Source: Plantago elongata (Eukaryota > Streptophyta > Magnoliopsida > Lamiales > Plantaginaceae). From it: a stretch of DNA of 21,694 nucleotides. The stretch spans positions 1-21,694 of the forward strand of contig JAYMSP010002976.1 of assembly GCA_036897095.1 (NCBI GenBank), in the 5' to 3' direction. Below, one piece after another: positions 1 through 13,355 of the stretch. Position 1 is the first letter of the stretch, and every line of letters starts with the position of its first letter. A program made the position numbers and the translations under genes. The notes under the pieces were generated by a model, which made no database searches, was not told the DNA's origin, and was given only the letters and a program-made list of their open reading frames with translations.

Positions 1-37
1 GTCTTTTTTGCTTTGGGTTTTTTTTTTGAGGGTTTGC

Positions 38-58
38 TTTTTTTTTTTTTTTTTTTTT
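38..58. repeat. Poly(T) tract, 21 T
   Basis: An uninterrupted run of 21 T follows two shorter T-runs between positions 4 and 27. It is a simple mononucleotide repeat in a stretch (1-290) where I see no gene. Confidence 0.9.
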
Positions 59-296
59 GTCTCTTTCAGAGATTGGGTGTAATGCATTGCATAATTATCT
101 TTATGTTTCAACCAGATGCCAATGAAGAATGCTATCTATATTAATTGTGGGCTTCCAGCCTTCAAGTATTCACTTCTAAGCATTCCATAGTTGCCAGCTT
201 TATGCTTTTTTGTCGCATCCGCTTGCATATGCCGAATGATCTTTTTTCCATGGCTCCGTTAGTTTGCATATACGTCCCCTTGTGTCTAAATTTTTT

Positions 297-392
297 TCCA
301 GAGCTTTTTCATATTTAACACTACAAGTGATGAAGAGGTTGCTGCTGCAGTAAATTCTAATACCAGAGGACCGAAAATGTATGATGAACCTG
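297..392 (+). pseudogene. Decayed copy of HINT exon 3 (ghost exon, copy 1)
   Basis: This stretch resembles exon 3 of the intact HINT gene (6287-6373) with its splice acceptor and donor contexts. Shared blocks are a T-rich tract ending in CAGAG, then AGTGATGAAGAGG, GCTGCTG, a GAGGACC block and AATGTATG at the exon 3/intron 3 junction. Read in frame it gives SDEEVAAAVNSNTRGP, against SDEEAAAKAAAVNADTGGP in the live gene, so about nine bases are missing. The similarity seems to continue a short way into the following intron (a CTTGAT plus T-run block). No other HINT exon is recognisable nearby, so this is a fragment and not a second gene. The duplication is inferred from similarity; an alignment would be decisive. 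Confidence 0.65.
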
Positions 393-486
393 ATGTACGC
401 TAATAGCTTTGCCTTGATCTTTTTTTTTGTAAAGTTTCTATATGTACATCCTAGTTTCTACTACTAATAAGTGATGGTTGGATGCT

Positions 487-540
487 TTTCAGAGCTTTGT
501 CATCTGTAAGTGCTAGAAGTTATGGAGAGTCAGCTGCTGG
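487..540 (+). pseudogene. Decayed copy of HINT exon 3 (ghost exon, copy 2)
   Basis: This is a second fragment of the same exon. TTTTCAGAG is followed by TCATCTGTAAGTGCTA, a 16-base exact match to the start of the intact HINT exon 3 (from 6292), and then by a weaker GAAG/ATGGAGAG/GCTGCTG block. It lies about 190 bp downstream of ghost copy 1. Both ghosts read CAGAGCTTT where the live gene has CAGAGGTTA, so they probably share an ancestor after splitting from the live exon. No open reading frame remains. Confidence 0.55.
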
Positions 541-559
541 GTGATAAGATTCCTAAGGC

Positions 560-1338
560 ACAACAGTCATGTGTCATTGCCAGGCTGCAGACCCCCCGCA
601 GAAAACACGATTATTGAGTTGTGCAGCCCATGGGATAGCTTTCAGTGAGTCCTTTTGCACTATTGAAATGATCACATGTTACAATAGATTTGTCGTATTT
701 GCCTTTCTATGTTTAGAAGAACTGAGTTTTTCAATTTAGATGTGCTGAACTGGCATAAAATTATGTACTAATCCTTTGAAAATACCATTGAGATTGCATT
801 TCTTTTACTGACCTTGTTGGGATGATCTGCTTTGTGCTACTTTATCATCAATCGGCAGTAAGATTACGAGACTGCATCAATATTTATGGGAATATAGATT
901 TTCGCTGCTTTAGCTGTCTCGTCTCTGTAATGCCTACTGCATCCCAGTTCTTTCTAAGAAGTAGTGCATTAAGTCTTGATGATGCAGTATATTCAAGGAC
1001 AGAGTTTAGAGGCAATTTGGAAATGCACTGCAAGTTGCAAAAACTCTTGTGCCTCAACAATACAGTAGTTGAGGTCCTGAGCAATACAACTGCTACTACA
1101 ATAATGTCCTACTATAAACTAATTAAGCAGCATTTGATTCCTTGTAAGTTGCATAATTTAATGATGTCCCAGTACTAGAGAATAGAGACCAATATATATA
1201 CTGCATCTGCATGTTGTCAACCCATTTGCCTCGCATGCAATTTCCAGGAAACTGAGGCTTCGAATCTTCTGGCAGGTTACCAACAAACACCTATGTATCC
1301 TGCTAATTGAGATAGAGTTTTTGAGTCAATTATTGATA
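560..1338. other. No recognisable gene
   Basis: About 780 bp between the ghost exons and the DUF2921 pseudogene. A 118-codon plus-strand frame starts at the ATG at 822, but its translation has no domain, membrane segment or family resemblance that I recognise, and there is no clear promoter or splice context. I treat it as chance open frame or eroded sequence. Confidence 0.5.
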
Positions 1339-4008
1339 ATGACCATGACTACTTTCTTAACTATTGCCCTTTCCTGGTTGTTCTTGTTTCTTTTCATTCA
1401 CGCTCCATTTTGTTCTTCTTCCCCAGCTTCATATAATGAACATTGTTCCTCCATAGTCCCTCAATCCATTCCCACCTTCGCTGCTGAGAGAGACCCTGTA
1501 CCACATATCCCCGAAATTTACTTCCTGGGTGGAGAGAGATTACAACGAAAGCAACCGTCCAGCTTCACATATACGAAAAAGCATCTGGGGTTCTGGCTCA
1601 ACCAGCATCTCATCTACAAAACTTTTGACAGAGATATTTATAAAGTCCAGGGGTACTTGAGCTTTTGTAAAGAGTATTATTACAATGGTGGAAGTAATTA
1701 CAACTATGGGTCTCACTATCGGAGTGTAGGCTTCATTTCAAGCACAGTCACTTCTGAGGTGAATGGGTTCTGGTCAGAATCCTCAAGGGAGCTTTGCATG
1801 ATTGGATCAGCTTCTCGGACTGAGGAGGGTGATAAGGCCTCCGAGGCCTATAATGTTCATAATGGTGTTCTTAAGCTCAAGTTTACAAGCAAAGCTCCAA
1901 ATATGTTTACTAGCGTCGTTAGTGGAACTCTGAAGAGCACTGATCCTGCTGATGAGTCAAGATACTTTAGTCCAGTATCGATCATTAGTCTTCCCTCGGT
2001 TCATGACTACAATTACTCATTAGTTTCGCAGCAGTTTGGTGATCTGGGGCTCAATGGTGAAATTGATGTGCCCACGAACAAGTCTCTTGCTCTGGCACCG
2101 GAAGTTTTTTTGTAGCCATGGCTGTGCATTTAAATTGGAGTATGCAACAGATTGTAAGACACCAAATCACTGTTCTCCACTCGGTGCGAGAAGTGACGGA
2201 TTCATCCCACAATCAGTGTCCTTGTATCCAATTCAGAGCTCAAGAGATGAAAGAAACATAAGGTTTATCATGTCATTTGAAAATATAAAATATTCTTCCT
2301 CAAGTCAAACTATGATCTCAATGCAAAATTTGTTGCTGAGGGATCATGGGATGACAGGTACAATCGGCTTTTAGTGTTTGTAGGTCGACTCCTAAATCCT
2401 TCTGATTACACAAGCTGGAACTCGATACGAAATTGTTCATTAATGTTGAGCTTGAGATGCCCTCCTAACTGGAGTATAAGATAAACTAGGCTTGTTGGCC
2501 AGATTTGGACCAACAAATCCGTCAATGATTTGGGGCACTTCAAGAAGATTAACCTCGAAGGTCTTGGTGCTGCCGATATGTTTAAATTACAATATAGGTA
2601 CACTGAATTGGATAAGGTAAGAGAGCTTTGCATTACAAATAAGCCTGTAAGAAGCATAATACATATCCAAATGTCTAGTCCTCCTATGACATGTAGTTTG
2701 ACATTTATGCCAAGAGTTCCAAAGGGTTACAATTTGCTTGGGGTTATGGCCAACCTCTTTCTGTTGAAAATGAGTTGTTTAGCCTTTTTCATGCATTTTC
2801 TCCTATGCCATCTTTTGAATTATCGAATGTTTCAGCACCCAAGAGAAGTTCCAACTCCGTGGTGAATATTAGCTACACATTGGTCATTAGGCCTACCGAA
2901 GAGTTGCAGTCATCAGTGAATTATCCAGTTCACATGGCAATCAATGCTGAAGGATTGTATAATGCTGAAACAGGACATCTTTGCTTGGTAGGTTGCAGAA
3001 AGTTAACTAATTGGTCCCTCGACTGTGATATTTTAGTAATAATTGATTTCGCTCCTTCGGATGAAAGATCAGGCTTCGTTATTAATGGAGTCATTCAAAG
3101 CACACGACGGGAAGGCGATCCTCTTTATTTTGAGGAGTTGAGCCTATCTTCCGCTGGATTTTCTCAGAAAGCGGCTGAAAAGACCACATGCAGGATGGAC
3201 TTGGAGATCACATTGGTCCTGATATGAGATATCGAACACTCTGATATGCATATTTGTTGGGTTTCAAATTTTCCACGTTAAAAGGAATCCCAAGGTACTG
3301 TCTGGCATTTCTCTTGTCATGCTTGTGATACTTATTCGGAATAGCTATTCCATTCGTATTAAATTTTGAAGCTCTGTTTCTGGATGGCCACGATAAGCAA
3401 AGAGTGATGTTTAGTTATTCCGCATTTGCATTATTTTCGCAAATATACCTGTTCCAATTAGTTTGGATTGCGAAAACCAGGGATGACATTGGCAATGACA
3501 GCAGGTCGTGGATTGTAGAGAAAATAGCCATTTTTGTTATATTAATAATGTACATTTTGGGTGGCTTGGTTACCAGACTACATTACTACTGAATAGGATT
3601 GGGTTGCAAAGGAACTTTCATTGGGAAGATATGAGGTCATATCTTGGTCTGATTCTAGACGGTTTTCTGCTTCCACAAATTGTACTAAATGTTATTACGG
3701 GCACAGTGGAGAAATATTTGGCTCAGCAGTTCTATATAGGGCTTAGCCTGGTTCACGTGTTGACTCATGCTTACGATCTGTACAGAGCTCAGAATTATCC
3801 TACAACTTATGTAAATAGAACCTACTATTATGCAGATAATTATTCGGATGTTTACTCAACTGCTTGGAATGTGATTGTCTCTTGTATGGTGGTTGTATTT
3901 GCTGTGACTGTGTTCCTTCAGCAACGATACGGTGGCCAATGTATTCTGCCGAAAAAAATCAGGGAACTAGAGCTCTACGAGAAGGTCGGTGTCCTCAATG
4001 TTGAGTAG
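1339..4008 (+). pseudogene. DUF2921-family membrane protein pseudogene, six frameshifts and one nonsense codon
   Basis: The translation follows the plant-specific DUF2921 family (PF11145), large proteins with an N-terminal extracytoplasmic part and a C-terminal multi-pass membrane domain. Their molecular role is poorly known. It starts at the ATG at 1339; the open frame extends back to 1321 but that codon is TTG. Residues 1-25 or so are a hydrophobic signal/anchor (FLTIALSWLFLFLF). Family blocks appear in order: CSPLG, a VAEGSWDDRYNRLLVFVGRL-like block, ELFSLFHAFSP, a cysteine-rich block ending CRMDLEITLVLI, then the membrane end with WEDMRSYLGLILDGFLLPQ, FYIGLSLV, AYDLYRAQ, YSTAWNVIVSC and FLQQRYGGQCILPKK. 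Reading frames switch near 2108 (after a T7 run), 2305, 2735, 3225, 3345 and 3590, and there is an in-frame TAA at 2482-2484. No sequence is missing between blocks, so introns cannot explain the breaks. Total length (about 890 codons) is near full family size. It is a recently to moderately decayed single-exon gene. Confidence 0.88.
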
Positions 4009-4562
4009 TGACTATGCATTGTTTCACGTCAAGATGTAACTTTGACATATATGAGGGCACTGGCAGTTGTTTGCTGTTTATGTCTAGGATCGTATTTGTT
4101 AGATTACTTATCACTTTTCGTTCATGTGCTCGAGCATATATGTAAGCAACCTTGTCCTCAATTCATGTGTCTTTCTGTACCTTTTCATTTTCCTTTAAAT
4201 CCATTTTGTAATTTGTTGAAAATGTAACATGTATGTGGAATTTAGAATTGGAATGGTTAACCGAGGCTTGTGAGAGATGATATATATCAACTGACTAGCA
4301 AGACTGTTTTTGCACTAAAGCTCAAGGCATCTTCAAAGTCCATTTTTCCAGCTGAATTTTCCATTTTGCTGGTGCTGCTAGATAGAGTATCATATGATAT
4401 GAGTACTCAGTATCGTATATGTCAAATACGAGCATTCAAAACTGTGATGTCTGTTGTGAGGAAAAATGCCTTGGATCGGAAAAATGCGTCTCGAGCTTAA
4501 ATTCGTACCTGTAGAGTTAGAAAAGCGAGGTGTAGACCTCTTTAAGGCAACTTGAACAAACC

Positions 4563-4612
4563 AGGTAGTGAATCAATTCAAGCTTAGGAGGTAGTGAATC
4601 AACTCAAGCTTA
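4563..4612. repeat. Two-copy 26-bp tandem repeat
   Basis: Two adjacent copies of AGGTAGTGAATCAA(T/C)TCAAGCTTA start at 4563 and 4589, with one difference in the 24 compared bases. The near identity implies a recent duplication or slippage. Function unknown. Confidence 0.9.
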
Positions 4613-5069
4613 TGAGCACAAGGAGAGTAAATGTAGTAAGATATAAATTACCTCTCCGAAGTGTAATAAATGAGACTATATATAGAGTTGATCCGGGAAC
4701 AAAATCCCCAAATTCTGGACTATTATAGGTGTCAACACGTGGTCTGAATAATCGAAACCACCCGTCGATGACAACGACAATGTTAATTACCACTCAAACA
4801 AATTTGATTTAGTTATGAAGCATATCCAATATATTTACATAACAAAATAATCGTTTTAACAACAAAATTATACATCATCCCTAGACAAACCCAAATTCTC
4901 AAATGAAGGTCCTTTTAGTTTCTGCAAATTTTCATTTAGGTCCCTGTGAATTTACAAAAGGTTTCAAACTCGATTTAATCTTGTTTTTAATCAAATCTAA
5001 GTTTAGAATCTCCCATAGTAACGATCAACCTCCATCATTACAACACGGTAAAACTTAAGATCTGATGGT

Positions 5070-5240
5070 TTGTAGCTCTGTTGAGTTTCCATGAAGTTCG
5101 ACCACCATGAAAAGCTTTGTTTGCTTTCATGGAGCGCGACGACAGATCACTCTGTCGAGCTCGTCCATCATGGAAAGCTCGAATTCTATCTCCCATGGTG
5201 ATTTGAAGCTGCTCCGCCGCTCCGGTCACCGGAGCTTCGA
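5070..5240. repeat. GC-richer AGCTCC/CATGG-type island, possible old transposon interior (copy A)
   Basis: A roughly 170-bp GC-richer patch inside AT-rich DNA, with repeated CTCC, GGAGC and CATGG/CATGAA words. It contains a perfect 8+1+8 palindrome, GCTCCGGT-C-ACCGGAGC, at 5219-5235. On the minus strand, AAGCT...ATGGTGG...CTTC..ATGGAAACTC resembles the island at 14640-14835. A 115-codon minus-strand frame covers it, but it looks like a property of the repeat and not a gene. Confidence 0.45.
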
Positions 5241-5596
5241 TCACTTTAAAAAACACTAATGTTTTTTCTTTAAAAATGAAATAGGGGTCTTTGTGAAGAT
5301 TTGATTTATGATGGGCTGATTTTAAATTGTTATTAGTTATATTTGTTAAGTTAAAAATATAAGGATGCATAATTAATTTAGTCATATAAAATATTAAATA
5401 TAATGCGACGGTATTATTTGTATTTGTGACGGATGGGGTGGAATATTTTAATTCATGCTCTTTCGTCCCCTTTCTGTCACTTCATCACTTCTCCTGGAGT
5501 GAAGTTCTGGAGCTCAGAAAATTGGCAGAGTAAAACCGGGTCGAACTCGGATAATTCTCTGAGTTTGTTTCATCAATCAGCTCAGCATCATCACCA

Positions 5597-7870
<2,274 letters not shown>

Positions 7871-8416
7871 GATAGTATCAATAAATGTTGCAAAGTGTTG
7901 TTTGTATTGAATATCAGATTGATGCATAACGATGCTGTCCAGCTTATAGAGTTTGTTCAGTGGATATTGATAGACCTTGTGTTTTTTATCATCTCATAGC
8001 AAGCATCTTCCACATGTAAAGGGTGGCATTGTTGACATATCATGATATAATAAGGTGGGAAAAAGATTCTTCAGGAAACACAAATGACATTCAATACGGC
8101 AAGGGGGGAAAAAATCAACGAATAATATGCTTTTCGCTTTGCAGAGCTTGAGACATTTTATAACAGGGAAGAAATATGAACTTCATCAACTGTGGTTTTC
8201 TATACATCTGAACTTAAGTATAACAATATATAATGAATTGAGCTTACAGAATTTCCCAGGAAAACTGTAATAGGACCTTCAACAATTTGGCACCATATTT
8301 AACTATACCTCATGGAAGCATGATTGAGCAGGACTAAGTAGCCACAGAGAATAAACTCATCAGTAGCCATCTCTAGCCAGTGGACAGAAGTCTTCTAAAT
8401 CTAACTTGACAAAAAA
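7871..8416. other. Convergent 3' intergenic spacer, HINT / GT47
   Basis: About 546 bp separate the stop codons of the two convergent genes. I see no open frame or repeat of note. It should hold both 3' untranslated regions, and transcripts could overlap here. Confidence 0.6.
7880..7885 (+). terminator. Candidate poly(A) signal AATAAA after HINT
   Basis: A canonical AATAAA hexamer begins 10 bases after the HINT stop codon. In plants such signals sit 10-30 bases before cleavage, which would leave a very short 3' untranslated region. A later site before the convergent gene is also possible. Confidence 0.4.
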
Positions 8417-10505
8417 TCATCGTATTGCACGTACTCCTGACTGATTCGAGCAGAGACATGAACAGTCTGGTTTCAATAAGTTATCCAGCAGAATTCTTTT
8501 ATCTCGGTTACTCATAAGTTTGATAAGAGGCAGCTTCAAAGATACTTGGCGCCAAATCTCTTTCACAACCCCATTTGGATCCTCATACTCAAAATACCTT
8601 TTCACCTGAATCCGAGATTAAAAAAGAGGTGAAGCATGATCCCAACTAAGAATTGCAATGCAGTTTCATATTTTAAGAACTAAAGGTTAACACTAGAATG
8701 TAAAACTTACGTTGGCATCTCTTTTCTATTGATTATGAATGAAAATAAACTATAAGAAAATAAGTACATTAGGGGTCAAGAAATACCTTTTTCAACTCTT
8801 TCTGGAACTTTAGAATCCTCTTTGAACTCACTCTTCTAAGCAGATTTACCAATTTTCCAGGTTTAACAGCAGTGTTCGTATCAACGAAAATAGCAATCTG
8901 TCTGTAGTCTATAACATCCTCAAATGGCAGCTCTATGTAGTCACTTACAATAACAGGAACACACAAACTCACTATAGCATCAAAAAGTCGACAAGCAGAA
9001 GGAGTATCACCAGCTGGATGTAAACAAAATTTTGATGTGTGCATTCCGTGTGATGCTGCACGGCGACCGTCCCTAGACTGTGTCCCGTGTTTGATAATAA
9101 CATCCTCTTCATTCTCCAGCACTTGGAAAAGTAAATCTCGGATCTTACCACCCTATGTTCCACAAAGAGACAGTCTCATGTGTAAATACAAGTCTAAGTG
9201 AATTGAGAAGCATAAATGTCAGCGTAAAGCAGGCACAACAGTACTCACAAAAAAACAACATTCACTATCAGAATACTGGCATATCCAAACAAAATTGAGG
9301 AGTTGATATGATGCACCCAAAAACCTGACTCTCAAGAAGACATGTAGAAAAAGGGAGTGTTTACACGGAAATCATGTTCATTAACAGTTCCAAAGAATAT
9401 GAAGTTTCACGGCCTAGACTTAATTTCATAACAGGCATATACTGTGGTTATATCAGATAATCATCTTCGGTCCAATTTTTCTTCTCAATCAAGATGAGAA
9501 GCTCACTAATCAGACAGGGAAAAGGATTCTATCATTTGCAATATATACATCAATCATGACTATTAACAGGAGTACACCTCCAATGATCTGACCAAACAAC
9601 GCACATCCTATAACTGGAAGAAATGAACTCATTACCTCTTTCCGGTAACGATTGCCCATAAAGAACAGAAGAGTCTCGCGATCCTGAATTCCCACACCTC
9701 CCTCATACGTCTTAATCCGGTGTGAATAAGGCAGAATCACATCCTTCACTAAAGACGCCTGATCGTGACTAAACCTCCCAAAATCCGAAACCAATAACAC
9801 CCCATTCTTGACCCTATCAATAACTCTGTACAAAGCATTAGGATCCTGACATATAAACACATGATCCCTCCCATTATTCCTCTTCCAGTACACTTGCTCC
9901 TCCAACCACTCCATCAGTTCCTCCTACATCATTCATACAAACTATCCATCATTCCAAATCATTACTCGAAGCTGAATCATAATCATCATAACAAATGCTA
10001 AACTTATCGGTACCTGTATTCGCTCATCGTCGTAAACATGCCTCTCAACAGACACATTCCCCTGTCTAATCGGATTAACAACCAAGCTCAAAGACGAGAA
10101 GAACGGCACGTAGAAAACATCAGCCTCCTCCGGATTCATCACCCGAGTCACCGCCGAGCCGACTCGCTCGTGACTCGGCCTATTCAAGTCTGAAAACAAG
10201 TACCACTCAGCCGAATGCTGGTGGCCGGGGTACTTCAAAAACTCATCTTTTTCCACTGGGTCTCCCCCACGCGCCACCATATAGCTCCTAATGACTCCAT
10301 AAGTGAATTTCCTGGGCAAATTGTACATGTACACTTTGACAATGTCATGAGTGGCAACATCATTTTGCAGGGTAGGAATGTTGTTTTGGTGACGAATTGA
10401 AGTGGGTGTGTAAAAGAGGAGAAAGGTGTAGAGGGGAAAGAGGATGATGAGGATGAAGAGGGAGAATGTGGGTTTCAGGAAAGATTTTCCAGCTGCCATG
10501 GTCAT
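8417..10505 (-). CDS. ARAD1: GT47 exostosin-family glycosyltransferase, ARAD1/ARAD2-like putative arabinan arabinosyltransferase
   Basis: Resembles Arabidopsis ARAD1/ARAD2, Golgi type II membrane proteins implicated in pectic arabinan synthesis (established for those proteins; inferred here). Exons in transcription order: 10505-10014, 9923-9636, 9152-8787, 8605-8417. Each ends on a codon boundary and the introns (90, 483 and 181 bp) are GT-AG. Total 1335 bp, 444 aa, close to ARAD1 (about 447 aa, from memory). A membrane anchor spans residues 14-32 ([19 protein letters not shown]). The exostosin domain (PF03016) runs from about 57 to 350, with [108 protein letters not shown] and [10 protein letters not shown]. 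The C terminus has [18 protein letters not shown] and a [10 protein letters not shown] tail. Start is the ATG at 10503-10505; the ATG two codons later has a better context (ACCATGG). No damage is seen. ARAD1 versus ARAD2 is not settled. Confidence 0.9.
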
Positions 10506-10535
10506 GGCTAATTGAGCTAAGGTTTGAACAGAGAT

Positions 10536-10545
10536 TCATTTATAG
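10536..10545 (-). promoter_or_regulatory. TATA-like box near the GT47 start codon
   Basis: On the minus strand CTATAAATGA lies only about 31-40 bases before the ATG at 10505. A TATA box here would place transcription start almost on the start codon, leaving practically no leader. It may instead lie within a longer 5' leader driven from further upstream (the pyrimidine-rich minus-strand sequence extends to about 10700). Confidence 0.3.
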
Positions 10546-11043
10546 GTTTGTGTGTTAATCTGTATTAGTATTAGACTTTGATTAAGAGCGAATTGGAAGA
10601 TGGTAGGTTGTGGTGGGATGAAGGTGGAAGAGAGGTTCGGTGTATGTAATTACGGCGGCGAGTGGAGAAGTAGTGGAGTGCCATTACGTGTAATACAGAA
10701 AGAATTGGGGGAGATGGAGACCGATGAGTAAATTGCACAAACCCCCTCTGAATATCCCGTATATGACAGACGAAAAATATTTCGTGTCGTTTTTTATATT
10801 ATTATTTAAAGTTGGTGGGCTATCTGAAACAACATTCTTATGGCCAAAAAATTATATGGAATTAGCACTATTTAAATCATATTTTCCAAACCTACCATTT
10901 TTATGCTGCCAAGAGCTATAAGTACATTCATTGCAAATGGTAAATTTTTGAATCTTCTATTATTAGTCAATCATATATATCTTTTTCATTAAATTTCATA
11001 TAGTTTTATCTATAAATATTATAAAAATTCTATGAACATATAT

Positions 11044-11160
11044 TTGAACTCGCTTTGATAAGATAAATTCATAAATATCAACCTCGAATACTATTATGAT
11101 CAAATAAATTATTATATTAAAATAACATAAAAACTAATAAATAATATAAATTGAATAAAA
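11044..11160 (+). repeat. AT-rich dispersed repeat, copy 1
   Basis: The run of words GATAAGATAAATTCATAAAT, then CAACCTCGAATACTATTA, then AAATAAATTATTATATTAAA follows the same order as GACAAGAGAAATTCATAAAT, CAATCTATGATACTATTA and AATAATTATTTTATTCA at 18150-18230. Similarity in an AT-rich background can be chance, but the ordered shared blocks argue for a dispersed repeat. Transposon class not determined. Confidence 0.45.
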
Positions 11161-12801
11161 AATTTAAAGCATTTATTAAATTAATTCAATCAAAATCAAA
11201 ATCGTTTTCTCCATTATTAACTTAACAAAATATCATGCTTGTGTTGATTCGAGAGTGGATCGAATAAATTTGCGTGATTGGTTGAAAGTAGTAGATTATC
11301 ATAGATGCATGTGGTATCAACGATAATCTAAATGTTAAGTTAAATTACATCACCGTCGTTCATATCATCAACTGGGGTAATTGTAAATCGATGGATAATA
11401 TATAATTTAGAGTGGAGCAAATAAATTATCGAAGACGAATAGTAAAATGCAAAAACAGATGAATGAGATTAGATTGATCGAGAAATAGTGAATAAACAAT
11501 GATAATGATTCGTTGATTTGTTCGACGGTGATTATTTTGGACTGAAAAGTAGATTTCTTACGATTAGAGTTAATAAACTGCTAAATAAATTTACAAAACT
11601 TCAAAAAATAAATTCCTTTTTTATTTGTAAGGTTTAACCAATTACAATTCAACTCCTTCAAAAAGGTGTAACTTTTCATTGTCAAGAACCTATAAGTTAA
11701 TAAGAATCTCAAACAAATCCTTTGATTTTCAGTCAAAGTAAACATCGACGAAACACTAAAATCGACTTTAAACGTGATCGGACATCATGGGATCGGACGT
11801 TTAAATAATTAATATGTTCTGATTAAGTTGTTTACAACTACGATAATTTATTAGTAGACATCTGTGGTGAAGCTATTAACAATTCCAATCCATATAATAC
11901 ATAAATTGTTGCTCTATCTCCAAGATTCCAATTATATATATTCATTCTCAATTCTTTGTACAATTATTTATCATTCCATTTACTACTAGAAGTAATTCGG
12001 GTAACTCGTCATTAATTAGAATCATTGTAAGTTCATTAAACGTAATTTAATAAAATAATTTTGTGTGTTTATTATGTGAATAAATGTCTCTGGATTGAAT
12101 AGTCTTTTTTATTTTTCATCAAAATAAAAATGAGTTAATTATATTTTCATATTCGTTCAATAATAATGTCAACAGGGTCTTCCCTAATAAAATATGTTGC
12201 TGCAAAATTACAGTCCTATTAGTAACAAATATGGCTAAATAGTTGGTATCCAATAAAAATTATTAACATTAATTCTCAACACGTAAACAATAAGGAGAAT
12301 ATTATTATATAAAATTATTTTATTTTATGGGGGTTTACTTTATAATTTTATTAGTAATGAACTATAAATATGAGATAATCACAACATGTAAACTATATTC
12401 AAAAAGAAAATCACATTATTATGTGAAAATAACTAAAGTAAGATATAATTGCAACTTAGAAACATTAAAGCAACGGTAAGTGAATTTTAAGAATCTAAAT
12501 TTCAGGTTGGGAACTCAATTCAAAAGTTATATCGATCAAGAATCTTAAGGACATGAATGTTAAGCGCAAGACCATTTTTACTAAATCCAAGATAATTTTT
12601 TTAAATATTACGAATAATACTACTATTACTATAATTTACAAAAGAGTACAATAATTTTAAAATTTTAAAATTTTACCTCAAAACATCCATACAAGTTTAT
12701 TCGAATTAATTCCAAAATGCAAATGAATAGATCAAAAAACTTAAAAAGAAAATACGAAGAACACAAAAATCCCACGAAGATCCCCCGATATGTTCATTGC
12801 T

Positions 12802-12886
12802 ATTCCGATATGCTCAGGTCGAAGCAGCTCAATTCCAAGATCTGCTTCCATCGGAGCTTGCTTGCTCTAGATCAGAGCAAGCAACC
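12802..12886. repeat. GC-richer fold-back with nested inverted repeats
   Basis: A perfect hairpin has 11-base arms TTGCTTGCTCT (12858-12868) and AGAGCAAGCAA (12874-12884) around a 5-base loop. Just before it, GAAGCAG and CTGCTTC, and outside them TCCGAT and ATCGGA, form further nested inverted pairs. Surrounding sequence is far more AT-rich. It may be the end or core of a small fold-back element. Confidence 0.6.
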
Positions 12887-13355
12887 TTCGATCTAGATCG
12901 CGAGCAGGATGTTTTCTTGACTAATTTAGATATGCTTATATTATTGAGTATAACTTACAACTACAAATAGCAAGTTAAAATATTAAAAACATTTTCATAT
13001 ATGTCATTATCGGCATATATTATAATATGGATAATGATTGTACAATATTAATTTTTGTTGTGTTATGATATCGTAGTATATATACGTTTATATATATTCG
13101 AAAATGTGATAATTTGAGAATTTATTTTCGAAAAATAGGACTAATTCCATAGTTTTATTAGTTGAAGGTCATTTTGCAATATATAAAAAAGTATCTTACG
13201 TTTATAAAAACGGTCATGCATTTAACATGTCCCATTAAGAATGAGACAAATTCAACTTGCATGCGAACTTTAAAAATTGAAATACCCCTTACATATGATT
13301 AAAAAACTTGCATTCATACACAAATATAGTAATTACATATTCAACACTAAAACTA

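Larger units (their letters stand above)
4009..5596. other. Intergenic: former 3' region of the pseudogene, repeat debris, HINT promoter side
   Basis: I see no gene here. Short open frames at 4042-4227 and 4270-4500 have no family resemblance and probably belong to the old 3' flank of the pseudogene. Near 4900-5000 there is text such as AGGTCCCTGTGAATTTACA, of a kind common at the edges of old plant transposons. 5070-5240 is a GC-richer AGCTCC-type island (listed separately). From about 5440 the sequence becomes pyrimidine-rich and is probably 5' leader of the HINT gene; AT-rich TATA-like strings lie at about 5383-5402. Confidence 0.5.

Noticed and set aside
974..985. TCTTGATGATGC, a 12-base match to the plant miR172 core
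   Set aside because: The match breaks on both sides and no complementary star-strand arm is seen nearby to form a hairpin, so it is probably chance.
822..1178. 118-codon plus-strand frame as a gene
   Set aside because: No recognisable domain, no promoter or splice support, and it lies between decayed sequences.
1339..4008. The DUF2921 region as a live gene with introns
   Set aside because: Homology continues without gaps across every frame change, so there is no sequence to splice out, and an in-frame TAA at 2482 lies inside a conserved block.
5038..5385. 115-codon minus-strand frame as a gene
   Set aside because: It coincides with a GC-richer repeat-like island, has no start or splice context, and shows no family features.
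10215..10400. Plus-strand 61-codon frame
   Set aside because: It is the antisense shadow of exon 1 of the minus-strand GT47 gene.
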